59,974 nt of DNA from Pseudofrankia coriaricola (lineage in GTDB: Bacteria; Actinomycetota; Actinomycetes; Frankiales; Frankiaceae), in assembly GCF_001854805.1 (NCBI RefSeq), contig NZ_MBLO01000032.1, forward strand, positions 1,141 to 61,114. The letters run 5' to 3'. Every line of letters begins with the position of its first letter. Position 1 is the stretch's first letter. The translations under genes and the position numbers were made by a program. Below are positions 25,319-33,611 of the stretch, in pieces. The notes under the pieces were generated by a model that saw only the letters and a program-made list of their open reading frames with translations, was not told where the DNA came from and ran no database searches.

Positions 25319-26734
25319 ACGACTGTCGCGCCGTGGAAGGAAGAGCAGGCAGAGCGCGACGACCAGCAGCAGACCGCCGGCGTCGAGGGCCACCGAGGCC
25401 CGGCGCGTGAGCAACTCGGCGGGCGTCCGCCCCGATGCGTGCACCTGTCCCGAGATCGCGACCAGTGCAGCGAGCCCCACCGACCCACCGAGCTGGTGGG
25501 CTACGTTGACGAGCCCGGACGCAGCGCCAAAGTTCTCACTGCCTACGCCGTCCATGGCCATAACGGTCAGCGGGGCCAGGGCTAGCCCCTGCCCAGCTCC
25601 AACGCAGAGGATCGGCAGCGCGATCGCCGTCAGGTACGGCTCAGAGGGCTCCAACCGGCTGAGCCAGAACATGCCCGTCGCAGTGATGGCGAGGCCAACC
25701 GAGAGCACACATGTGTTGCCCCACCACTTCGTCAGGCGCGGCACAGCGAGCGCCGTCACGATGTTGATCAGAGTCATGGGTAGAAAGGCGAGGCCTGCGG
25801 CCAGAGCGGAGTAGCCCAGGACGTCCTGCAGGTAACGCGAGACGAAGAACCAGAAGCCGAGCATGGCTCCGAGATACAGGAAACGACCCGCGTACGCCAC
25901 GGAGCGTTGCCGGCTGCGGAACAGCGCGAGCGGGATGATGGGCTCCGACACCCGCTCCTCATTGACCAGCGTGGCCGTCAGCAGGAGCACCCCGGCGACC
26001 AGGGCGCCGAGCGTTAATGGGTCGGACCACCCCGAGCCGGCGGCACGTACCAGCCCCAGCACGAGCGCGGACATGCCGGCCGTCGATGCGAGCGAGCCTG
26101 CGAGGTCGAAGTCGCCCGGTCGGCGCGCCGTCTCGTCGATGCTCCGGAATGTCGCGGCGACCAGGACCAGCCCTATCGGCACGTTGAAGAAGAAGCCCGC
26201 CCTCCAGCCGACGGTGTCTGTCAGGAGTCCCCCGGCGACGAGCCCGAGCGTCGCCCCGAAGCCGGCGACGGATCCGTAGTACGCGACCGCTCTCGTCCGC
26301 GGTCGTCCTTCCGGGAAACCGACGGCGAGCAGGGCGAGGGTCGAGGGCGCAATCAACGCAGCTGCGACCCCCTGCAGAGCGCGTCCGGCGAGGAGTAGGG
26401 TCGGCGTCCCCGCGAGGCCGACGATCGGCGACGCGGCGACGAAGCAGAGAAGGCCCGCCACGAGGACGCGACGACGGCCGAGGATGTCTCCGGCACGAGC
26501 CCCGAGGAGCAACAGCCCGCCGAATGCCAAGGTATACGCCGACTGGACCCACGCTAGTCCGGCGGTGGTGAAACGCAGATCGCTGTGGATGCGGGGCAGT
26601 GCCGTGACGACAAGCGCCACGTTCATCACGATCATCAGGTAGCTGATCAGGATGATCGCGAGGAGTGCTCGCGGACGCGCTCCTGTTCCGGCGACGGAGG
26701 ATGCGGGCGCGACGCGCGACGGGTCCGGTGTCAC
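25268..26734 (-). CDS. MFS drug/solute exporter, DHA2 (14-helix) type
   Basis: This is a roughly 488-residue membrane protein with 13-14 predicted hydrophobic helices. It has the family A-motif ARAGDILGRRRVLVAGLL and the antiporter motif C-like GPxxGG equivalent, GATLGLVAGGLLTDTVGWR. The GTG start overlaps the stop of the upstream stress-protein gene (GTGA); an ATG nine codons earlier is also possible. Family members export hydrophobic compounds with proton antiport. At the end of the BKACE operon, it may remove a toxic intermediate or bring substrate across. Confidence 0.85.
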   Translation of the reverse strand: MTPDPSRVAPASSVAGTGARPRALLAIILISYLMIVMNVALVVTALPRIHSDLRFTTAGLAWVQSAYTLAFGGLLLLGARAGDILGRRRVLVAGLLCFVAASPIVGLAGTPTLLLAGRALQGVAAALIAPSTLALLAVGFPEGRPRTRAVAYYGSVAGFGATLGLVAGGLLTDTVGWRAGFFFNVPIGLVLVAATFRSIDETARRPGDFDLAGSLASTAGMSALVLGLVRAAGSGWSDPLTLGALVAGVLLLTATLVNEERVSEPIIPLALFRSRQRSVAYAGRFLYLGAMLGFWFFVSRYLQDVLGYSALAAGLAFLPMTLINIVTALAVPRLTKWWGNTCVLSVGLAITATGMFWLSRLEPSEPYLTAIALPILCVGAGQGLALAPLTVMAMDGVGSENFGAASGLVNVAHQLGGSVGLAALVAISGQVHASGRTPAELLTRRASVALDAGGLLLVVALCLLFLPRRDSRSEKRLVQVEVPQRGLP

Positions 26735-27135
26735 TGAGCCTTGACGGCGAGAACCGGACACGTAGCACCGAGCAGGATGCGCTGGGCATTGCTTCCCAGG
26801 ATTAGCTTCCCCACCGGCGTTCGGTTACGGAGGCCGGTGCCCAGGTCGGCGTCCACCTCCGCGGCGATCGAGACCACGTCCTCGGGGACACTTCCACCGG
26901 CGGTCAGGGGTCGAACCCCGAACCGGACACCCGAGTCCTGTAGCAGGCGGGCAACAGGGTCCATGGCCTCATCGACCTCGACACCGTCGACGACGACGGA
27001 GCCACCGTCGGGCTTCGGGAAGACCACGAGGAGGAGGGCATCACGATGCCGGGCCTCCACGATCCCTCGCGCCAGTGTCGCCGCACCTTGCGGCGTGGGG
27101 ACGTAACCGACCACGACCGGATTGCCGATGCTCAC
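26731..27135 (-). CDS. Universal stress protein family
   Basis: This 134-residue UspA-type protein has an N-terminal NPVVVGYVPTPQGAATL and a C-terminal ATP-binding G-x2-G-x9-G-S pattern in GKLILGSNAQRILLGATCPV. One residue appears missing in the strand before this motif compared with most relatives (DADLGTGLRNR). It sits between the BKACE and exporter genes in one leftward operon and probably has a regulatory role under energy or starvation stress. Confidence 0.85.
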   Translation of the reverse strand: MSIGNPVVVGYVPTPQGAATLARGIVEARHRDALLLVVFPKPDGGSVVVDGVEVDEAMDPVARLLQDSGVRFGVRPLTAGGSVPEDVVSIAAEVDADLGTGLRNRTPVGKLILGSNAQRILLGATCPVLAVKAQ

Positions 27136-27174
27136 GTCGTTCCTCCCTCTCCAGACGGCCTCGATCGCTTGCCG

Positions 27175-28110
27175 CTACACCTTGATGGAGTCGCTGCCCT
27201 TGAGCTCCAGCATCTGGCGAGCATCGTCGGGCGTCGCGATGTCGTGGCCGAGTTCGTCGAGGAGTCGCGCGACCTTTGCGACCTGCTCGGCGTTGCTCTC
27301 CGCAAGCCTTCCCTGGGTCAGGTAGAGGCTGTCCTCCAGCCCCACACGGACGTTTCCGCCGAGGAGAGCGGAGGCCGTCGCGAAGGTCATCTGATGCCGT
27401 CCCGCACCGAACGCCGACAGGTAGTAGTCGTCGCCGAACAGCTTGTCGGCGATGCTCACCATGTGGGTCAGGTTGTCCACGTCGGGACCGATCCCACCGA
27501 GGATCCCGAAGACCGCCTGGATGAAGAACGGTGGCTCGGCCAGCCCTTTGTTGACGACGTGCGCGAGGTTGTAGAGGTGGCCCACGTCGTAGCACTCGAA
27601 CTCGAAGCGGGTCCCGCGCTCTTTGCCCAGGCGGAGCAGGCTCGTCTCGATCTGGGCGAACGTGTTGACGAAGATGCTGTCTGCCGACCCCAGGACGTAC
27701 GGCTTCTCCCAGTCGTAGCGCCACTCGCGCTCGCGCTCGGCGGCGCCGGCGAAGTTGAAGTTGATCGAACCCATGTTGAGTGATGCCACTTCGGGTTCGA
27801 AGACCAGCGCAGCCTCGAGTCTCTGCTCGACCGTCATGGTCATCGCCCCACCGGTGGTGATGTTGATGACGGCGTCGGTGTCGCGCGCCAGCGCCGTGAC
27901 GAACGGACGGTAGACCTCCGGATCCGAAGCGGGGCGCCCGTCGACCGGATCGCGAGCGTGGACGTGGAGGATCGCCGCGCCGGCCGACACCGCCGCCAGT
28001 CCCTGCTCGATCATCTCGTCGGCGGTGACCGGGAGGCCGGGCGACATCGACGGGGTGTGCACCGACCCGGTCAACGCACAAGAAATGATGGTCTTGTGGC
28101 TTCGCCTCAT
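27175..28110 (-). CDS. Beta-keto acid cleavage enzyme (BKACE, DUF849 family)
   Basis: This 311-residue TIM-barrel zinc enzyme condenses a beta-keto acid with acetyl-CoA, releasing acetoacetate and a new acyl-CoA in characterised relatives. The zinc histidines lie in AAILHVHARDP, and family signatures NITTGGAM and GVFGILGGIGPDVDNLTHM-like segments are present (here AVFGILGGIGPDVDNL). The ATG is chosen because the conserved start KTIISCALTGS follows directly. It has its own promoter and heads a BKACE-Usp-exporter operon immediately downstream of the hyuAB/zinc-ribbon/SDR operon. This suggests that it processes the beta-keto acid a ketone carboxylase would make. Confidence 0.9.
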   Translation of the reverse strand: MRRSHKTIISCALTGSVHTPSMSPGLPVTADEMIEQGLAAVSAGAAILHVHARDPVDGRPASDPEVYRPFVTALARDTDAVINITTGGAMTMTVEQRLEAALVFEPEVASLNMGSINFNFAGAAEREREWRYDWEKPYVLGSADSIFVNTFAQIETSLLRLGKERGTRFEFECYDVGHLYNLAHVVNKGLAEPPFFIQAVFGILGGIGPDVDNLTHMVSIADKLFGDDYYLSAFGAGRHQMTFATASALLGGNVRVGLEDSLYLTQGRLAESNAEQVAKVARLLDELGHDIATPDDARQMLELKGSDSIKV

Positions 28111-28180
28111 GCTGCCCGTCCTCGCTCCATCGCCGGCAGGTGGTCGTGGTCGACGCGAACCTCGAACGCGCCGACTATCT

Positions 28181-28198
28181 CTGATTATCATAGAAATG
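28181..28198 (-). promoter_or_regulatory. Promoter of the BKACE operon
   Basis: Leftward, TATGAT (28192-28187) is followed by AATCAGAGATAG, one of the recurrent elements. It is about 77 bases upstream of the BKACE start codon. Confidence 0.55.
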
Positions 28199-28201
28199 AA
28201 C

Positions 28202-28330
28202 TCACGCGTCGCGGGCGACCACTACGCCGTAAGGCTCGCGCGCCGTGTAGCCGAACTGCCCCGGAATACCTCCCAGCACCCGGCCTTCGCCCTTTCCGAC
28301 GTGGCCCTCGTGGTACCAGGGATTCCCTTT
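28202..28330 (-). pseudogene. 43-codon relic of a second ALDH-like pseudoenzyme gene
   Basis: The leftward frame gives GRVLGGIPGQFGYTAREPYG, which matches GRVFGGIPGQFGYTAREPYD of the non-catalytic ALDH-like protein near 10-11 kb. WYHEGHVGKGEG before it corresponds to IRYYSGLVGKVDG. Everything before and after is gone, and the frame ends in TGA soon after. The rest of the gap between the SDR and BKACE genes is promoter. Confidence 0.8.
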
Positions 28331-28351
28331 GACGCAACAGACGTGACGGAA

Positions 28352-29254
28352 TCACGCACCCAGCGACGGAACCTGCTGCTGGAGCTCCCACAACCGCGTT
28401 CCCACGAACGGAGTGATCCCCGGAGGCTGGATGCTGGTCCCCGCATCCACCGGCAACGCGATACCGGTCACGTACTTCGCCTCCTCCGATGCCAGGTAGA
28501 GGACGGCACTCGCCACCGCCTCCGGTTCGATCCATGGAACCGGCAGGAGGTTGAGCGACGTGGCCGGCCACTCCATGTCCTCGATAGTCTTCGTCGGGTC
28601 GTCACCGCAGAACGCCCTGACGTGGTGCGGGTTCAGGAACAGCGGCGTTGCGACCGCGCACGGACAGACGGCGTTCGCACGGATCCAGTAGTGCGCCAGT
28701 TCAGCAGCCAAGGTCTTGACCATGCCGATGAGTCCCCACTTCGCCGAGACGTATGCAGCCTGGTTGAACAGGCCGGTCAAGGCCGCGGACGAGGCAGTGA
28801 CGGTGATCGACCCGCCGTTGTCGCGCAGGTGAGGGACGGCCGCCCGAGCCGTGCGCCAGACGCCCGACAGGTTGGTGTCGATGATCAGATCCCAGATGGC
28901 GTCCTCCGCCTCCGGACCCTCGACGGTGTGCGGAATGGTGATGCCGTGGTTGATGACGACCGTGTCGATGTGGCCGAGTTCGGCGACGGTGTCGGCCATG
29001 ACGGCCCGCATCGCGGCAGGGTCGCGGGCGTCGGCCTTGAAGCTGAGGCAGCGCCGTCCAAGCGCCTCGACGGCCGCCACCGTCTCGGCGAGCTCGTCGA
29101 CGGTACCCATGGGATAGGGAACGTCGGGGTACTGGGCGCAAGCATCGGTGATGGCGATCTCGGCACCCTCCGCCGCCAGGCGGACGGCATGCGCTCGGCC
29201 CTGACCGCGAGCACCGCCGGTGATCACGGCCACCTTTCCCGACATCCGATCCAT
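28352..29254 (-). CDS. SDR family oxidoreductase, mycofactocin-associated type
   Basis: This is a 300-residue SDR; the ATG is chosen for AAGGAG seven bases upstream. Motifs are GKVAVITGGARGQGRAHAVR, the insertion YPMGTVDELAETVAAVEALG, VINHGITI, TASSAALTG, and YVSAKWGLIGMVKTL. The insertion after the second beta strand and the GARGQGRxHA pattern are characteristic of actinobacterial SDRs that hold NAD tightly and use mycofactocin as electron carrier. This functional point is inference from the subgroup. It follows hyuB by 81 bases and would supply the ketone (or oxidise an alcohol) for that complex. Confidence 0.87.
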   Translation of the reverse strand: MDRMSGKVAVITGGARGQGRAHAVRLAAEGAEIAITDACAQYPDVPYPMGTVDELAETVAAVEALGRRCLSFKADARDPAAMRAVMADTVAELGHIDTVVINHGITIPHTVEGPEAEDAIWDLIIDTNLSGVWRTARAAVPHLRDNGGSITVTASSAALTGLFNQAAYVSAKWGLIGMVKTLAAELAHYWIRANAVCPCAVATPLFLNPHHVRAFCGDDPTKTIEDMEWPATSLNLLPVPWIEPEAVASAVLYLASEEAKYVTGIALPVDAGTSIQPPGITPFVGTRLWELQQQVPSLGA

Positions 29255-29335
29255 CGCACATCTCCTTCCATCGCAGTTCAGACACCCGCGGCGCGGGCCG
29301 CGAAGCAGGGACCGGCGTCGCCGCACCTGGGGTCC

Positions 29336-31279
29336 TCAGCTGAGCCTGGTCGTGCCCGCCTCGAGCTCGGCGCGCAGTGCCGCCGTGGCGCGGACGTCGA
29401 CCTTCACGCCCTCGGGGTCGGTCTGCGGATCCCCCACCACGACGACGCCGTAGTCCCGCGCGGCTCCCGCGATCGACACGTACTCGTCCCGGACGTCCCG
29501 GGCCACACGCTCCGGGTCCCTCGTCAGTGCGGCACCCCAGCCGCCGCCGCCGTTGGTGCGATAGCGGAACATGGCTCCCGGCCCGGTTTTCCAGGTCGCG
29601 ACACGCCCGAAGTAGGCGTACACCCCGTCCGGAGTCGGGAGGCGAGTGTCCGGATGGACGACGCCCGCAAGTGCGGTGGATCCCAGGTAGGACGAGTCCT
29701 CGATGCCCGGGAACGCGATATCCGCGGTTCCCTCCTGGTCGAGGATCCACACGCCGCCCATCCGGCCGGCATCACCACCGTTGACGCCTGTCCCAGAGGG
29801 AGCCTTGAACCGCAGCGGAGTCGTGTAGTGCTCGGCGTCGTCCAGGTAACGGACGTCCTTGATCGTCCCGGAACCGCCTCGGTGCCGTCCCGGGCCTCCG
29901 GTGTCCGGCACGTACTCCTTGCGCGCGATGACGACCGGCACGGAAGCCTCGATCCCCTCAGTGGCTGGTGACATTGTGTTCACGAAGTAGAGCGCGTTGT
30001 AGCCGTCTCCGTCGCCCTCACGGCTCGCGCCCCAGGCACCCCACTCACCGCCGCATTCGGACAGGCTCTGCCAGGTGGTGCCGTCGCCGCGCGTGCCCTG
30101 GGCGTTGTGCGTGCTCGTGGAGCCGTAGTCCCCCCCGATACTCCGGTCACCGAGCACGTCCTTGAGCGCCACGATGATGGCGGCGAGGATGGCGGACGAC
30201 ACCTCCCAGTAGAAGAAGATGGCGCCATCCGGGGGAAGCGCACTCGCGACCGTGCCAGGAGGGATCACCACATCGATGTGCCGGAAGCTTCCCGAGGTGA
30301 AGGGCGATCTGACACCGGTGGCCATGTTGAGCCCCACGCCGACCGCCGTCTTCGCGTCGAGGGCGCCGGCGTTGATGCAGGTCTGCGCCTGCCGGGACGA
30401 GCCGCTCAGGTCGACCTCGACCCGCGCACCCCGTTTGATCACCTTGACGACCACGTCGTACTGCTCGTCCGTGGCGTTGTCCGCGTCGAGGATGGCGGTC
30501 CCCGTGTAGTCACCGTCCGCAACGCTCGCGAGCGCGTCCGCGATCTCTTCGGCCGACCGGTCCGTGGCGAACCGCATCGATCCGAGCATCGCCGCGCGGC
30601 CGTAGCGCTCCACGCTCTCGCGGAACATCGACAGTCCTAGTGCACAGCTCTCGTTGATGGTGCGGATGTCAGGCAGGAGCAGCTGCCCCCAGCGCGCGTT
30701 GTCGAAGATGAGGCTGAAAGTGGACCGCACAGGCGTTCCCTGCGAGTACAGCAGGATGGGCGGGAGAACGAGACCGTTCTCGTACGAGTCGGTCTTCTTG
30801 GCGCCGAAGCCCCCCGGCACCGAGCCACCCATGTCGAGCTGATGGGCACGGATGACGATGAATCCGCTGATTCTGTTCTCGAAGAACGCCGGCGCAACGA
30901 ACATCAGATCGTTCACGTGGCAGCCGGCGCGGTTCGGGTCGTTGGCTATCAGGAGGTCGCCGACGCGGAGGTTCTCGGGCCCGTACTCCTCCACCGTGTT
31001 GCGGACCGCGTCCGAAAGTGTGCCCAGGAAGAGGGCGAGCCCGTTGTTGACCGCGGGCATCGGGTAGTCCAGCTCCGGCGGTCCGACGACCGCCGTCGCG
31101 AAGTCGCTCATATACGAGATGATCGGAGAGAAGGCCTTGTGCAGAAGACCCGTCGCCATGTGCCCGCAGATGTAGCGCAGCCGGTTGCTGAGCACCGACG
31201 CGGTGAACCGGTCGCACCCGTAGGACTCCTGGAACTGCTCATCCTTGAGGTCGCGCAGGGCGACTGACGTGGTCGTCAT
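29336..31279 (-). CDS. hyuB: Hydantoinase B / oxoprolinase family subunit (copy 2)
   Basis: This is a 647-residue HyuB-type subunit. It shows LRVGDLLIANDPNRAGCHVN, HQLDMGGSVPGGFGAKKTDS, SGTGVNGGDAGRMGG and YRTNGGGGWGAALTRDPERV. Divergence from copy 1 is high (for example NDPNRAGCH versus NDPWRGTIH), which points to a different substrate rather than a recent duplication. It lies 15 bases after hyuA and ends without the C-terminal extension seen in copy 3. Confidence 0.9.
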   Translation of the reverse strand: MTTTSVALRDLKDEQFQESYGCDRFTASVLSNRLRYICGHMATGLLHKAFSPIISYMSDFATAVVGPPELDYPMPAVNNGLALFLGTLSDAVRNTVEEYGPENLRVGDLLIANDPNRAGCHVNDLMFVAPAFFENRISGFIVIRAHQLDMGGSVPGGFGAKKTDSYENGLVLPPILLYSQGTPVRSTFSLIFDNARWGQLLLPDIRTINESCALGLSMFRESVERYGRAAMLGSMRFATDRSAEEIADALASVADGDYTGTAILDADNATDEQYDVVVKVIKRGARVEVDLSGSSRQAQTCINAGALDAKTAVGVGLNMATGVRSPFTSGSFRHIDVVIPPGTVASALPPDGAIFFYWEVSSAILAAIIVALKDVLGDRSIGGDYGSTSTHNAQGTRGDGTTWQSLSECGGEWGAWGASREGDGDGYNALYFVNTMSPATEGIEASVPVVIARKEYVPDTGGPGRHRGGSGTIKDVRYLDDAEHYTTPLRFKAPSGTGVNGGDAGRMGGVWILDQEGTADIAFPGIEDSSYLGSTALAGVVHPDTRLPTPDGVYAYFGRVATWKTGPGAMFRYRTNGGGGWGAALTRDPERVARDVRDEYVSIAGAARDYGVVVVGDPQTDPEGVKVDVRATAALRAELEAGTTRLS

Positions 31280-31294
31280 GTGGGAGGAGTCCTC

Positions 31295-33328
31295 TCACCG
31301 CTCGCTGTTCGTATCAGAGGTGATGACGATTTCGCCGTACCGGCCCACCGTGGCCAGTTGCCCCTGGTGGACGTGGACGGTGCCGAGCCTCTCGCGGACG
31401 ATGGCGGGTCCCCGGAAGGCGTCCCCGGCCCGCAGATCGGTGCGCTCGTACACGTCCGCAAGCTGTTCCTCGTCACCGATGAAACGCAACGGGGTGCTCG
31501 CGCGAGGCACGAGCGCCGCTCCCTCCCGGCGCGGCAGCACCGGATACTGAACCTTGGGTGTCGGCAGGATCGCGCTGACGCGATAGGTGGCGCCCTGGAC
31601 CGGGATGGCCTCAAAGCGAGCGCCGGACCGTTCGGCGTACACGTCATGGAAGCCGGCCACCATCGCGGCGATCCCCTTGACGCCGAGTGTCCCGTCAGGA
31701 ACGGGGATGAAGGGGGTCTCCCACGCCTGACCGAGCAGCCGTCCGTCGAAAGAACGCACGATGGTCGCGGTGTCGGCCTCGGCACCCAGGCGACTCCGCA
31801 GGGCGCTCTCGAGCTCCAGGTAGATCGCGTCGATTCCATCGGCGGCGGATTCGTCCAGCACCGTGTAGTGGCTACGGCTGTCGGTGAAGACCCGGTCCGC
31901 GGATAGCAGCCCCAGAGCGGAGAAGAGGCCGGCGTGCGGAGGCACGATGACGCTTCGGGCGTGGACGAGCTCGAGGATCGCGGGAAGCAGCATCGGTCCT
32001 GCCGCGCCGTACGCCACCAGGTCGTAGTCGCGGGGATCCACTCCCGCACGCACGATCTGGTTGAAGACGCCCTCGGCGATGTTGTGGACCGCGATCCCGT
32101 AGGCGTGTGCGATCCGCTGCTCCACGGGACTGTGCGTGTCCAGTTTCTCGAAGGCGCGCCAGGAGGCGTCACGATCCAGGAAGCCGGAGGCGAATCGGTC
32201 CGGGTCGATGATCCCTACGAGAAGGCAGGTGTCCGTGGTCGTGGGCTGGACTCCGCCTTTGCCGTAGCACGCGGGACCCGGATCCGCCCCGGCGCTCGCC
32301 GGCCCGACCACGATCTCTCCCGTGGGGCCGACCGAGACGATGCTGCCGCCGCCCGCTCCGATCGCGTGCACCTGGCTGGAGAGCGTGTTCACGACGAGGT
32401 CGTGCTCGATTTCGAAGGTCGTGTCGACGGTCGGTGAACCGTTGCGGACGATGCTGATGTCGCAGGAGGTCCCGCCGATGTCGGCACAGACGAGGTCGGA
32501 CCTGCCGATCAGGCTGCCGAAGTACGCGGCGGAGACGGCCCCGGCAGCAGGGCCGGAGAAGACGATCCGGCTGGGCACGTTCATGGCGTCATCCACCGGG
32601 GACAGCTGGGCGGCACAGTCCGCGAAGTTCATCTGTCCCCGGAAGCCGACCTTCTCCAGGCCGTCCTGGAGCAGCTTGGTGTACGGCCCGTAGACGATCT
32701 TCATCGTGACGTCGATGACCGTGGTGGACGCGCGAGGGTACTCGCGGGCGAGTGGAGAGACCCTGCTCGAGACCGAGACCGGGATGTCTCCCAGGACGGC
32801 GCGGACGAGTTCCGCCAGGCGCTCCTCGTGCGCGCCGTTCACGTACGAGTTGATCAGGCAGATGGCGATCCCACGGACGCCGCAGCGACCAAGCAGCTCG
32901 ATCTCGCGACGTGCCTGGTCCTCGTCGAGGTCCTGGTAGACCCGCCCGTCGGCCAGCGTCCGCTCGCTGGCTCCCCGGCGCAGGTAGCGCGGCACGACCG
33001 GTGCGGTCGAGTCGCCGAAGGACCGCCGCCAGTGCGCGTCTGTGACCGCGTCATTCGGCCGCCAGCTCTGCGCCATGTCCAGCACGTCACGATGGCCGGC
33101 CGTGGTCAGGAATCCGACCTTGGGTAAGTTCCTGGTGAGGATGGCGTTGAGTCCATGGGTGCTGGCGTGGTTGAACACCGGCGCCTCCGGCACGTTGACC
33201 AGGTCTGCGCTGGCCAGCACGGACAGGTGCGTGTCACGCACGTTCGTCGGCACCTTGTAGGCCCGGATCTCGCCGTCCTCGACGGCGATGATGTCCGTGA
33301 AGGTGCCGCCGACGTCGATGCCGATCAT
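31295..33328 (-). CDS. hyuA: Hydantoinase A / oxoprolinase family ATP-binding subunit (copy 2)
   Basis: This 677-residue protein starts directly at the phosphate loop MIGIDVGGTFTDIIAVEDG, with GAGGAGG upstream. NHASTHGLNAIL, the second motif VCADIGGTSCDISI, and the C-terminal GPAIVRERLGTVHV follow. It is the ATP-using subunit paired with the next gene. It follows a zinc-ribbon gene by nine bases, so the gene order zinc ribbon-hyuA-hyuB differs from copy 1, where the zinc ribbon is last. Confidence 0.91.
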   Translation of the reverse strand: MIGIDVGGTFTDIIAVEDGEIRAYKVPTNVRDTHLSVLASADLVNVPEAPVFNHASTHGLNAILTRNLPKVGFLTTAGHRDVLDMAQSWRPNDAVTDAHWRRSFGDSTAPVVPRYLRRGASERTLADGRVYQDLDEDQARREIELLGRCGVRGIAICLINSYVNGAHEERLAELVRAVLGDIPVSVSSRVSPLAREYPRASTTVIDVTMKIVYGPYTKLLQDGLEKVGFRGQMNFADCAAQLSPVDDAMNVPSRIVFSGPAAGAVSAAYFGSLIGRSDLVCADIGGTSCDISIVRNGSPTVDTTFEIEHDLVVNTLSSQVHAIGAGGGSIVSVGPTGEIVVGPASAGADPGPACYGKGGVQPTTTDTCLLVGIIDPDRFASGFLDRDASWRAFEKLDTHSPVEQRIAHAYGIAVHNIAEGVFNQIVRAGVDPRDYDLVAYGAAGPMLLPAILELVHARSVIVPPHAGLFSALGLLSADRVFTDSRSHYTVLDESAADGIDAIYLELESALRSRLGAEADTATIVRSFDGRLLGQAWETPFIPVPDGTLGVKGIAAMVAGFHDVYAERSGARFEAIPVQGATYRVSAILPTPKVQYPVLPRREGAALVPRASTPLRFIGDEEQLADVYERTDLRAGDAFRGPAIVRERLGTVHVHQGQLATVGRYGEIVITSDTNSER

Positions 33329-33337
33329 TTTGCCTCC

Positions 33338-33562
33338 TCAGACCGTGTCGGACAGCAGCTGGATGTAGCCGAGCAACGGACCCCGCTCGCGGGCCACCGA
33401 GTGCAGGCAGGCCTGGCACTTGACGACGTCGAACCACCCGCGCTCCTCGAGCACCGGGTACGACGCGAGCTCGGCTGCCCCGCACGCGGGACACGTCCCT
33501 GGGGCCGGGGTGCGGTCGACACTCAGGTGGGTCTGCTGCGGTCGAGGATGTGCAACGGTCAT
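33338..33562 (-). CDS. Small zinc-ribbon protein, possible third subunit of HyuA/HyuB
   Basis: This is a 74-residue protein starting at the ATG with GGAGAG six bases upstream. Cysteines 24/27 (TCPACGA) and 49/52 (KCQACL) have the same CxxC-x21-CxxC spacing as the protein next to hyuB copy 1. YPVLEERGWFDVV between them parallels YPVANYLGPRMVT. It lies nine bases before hyuA and 50 bases after the upstream ALDH gene. I infer a zinc-binding small subunit like those of ketone carboxylases; no catalytic role is visible. Confidence 0.78.
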   Translation of the reverse strand: MTVAHPRPQQTHLSVDRTPAPGTCPACGAAELASYPVLEERGWFDVVKCQACLHSVARERGPLLGYIQLLSDTV

Positions 33563-33611
33563 GGCGAACTCTCCCTGGGACAGAACGGGCGCACGAGCAA
33601 GGGAACGCCTC

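Noticed and set aside
28025-29971. Rightward open frame of 648 codons
   Set aside because: It is antisense to SDR, hyuB and BKACE genes and has no recognisable motif; high GC content keeps it open.
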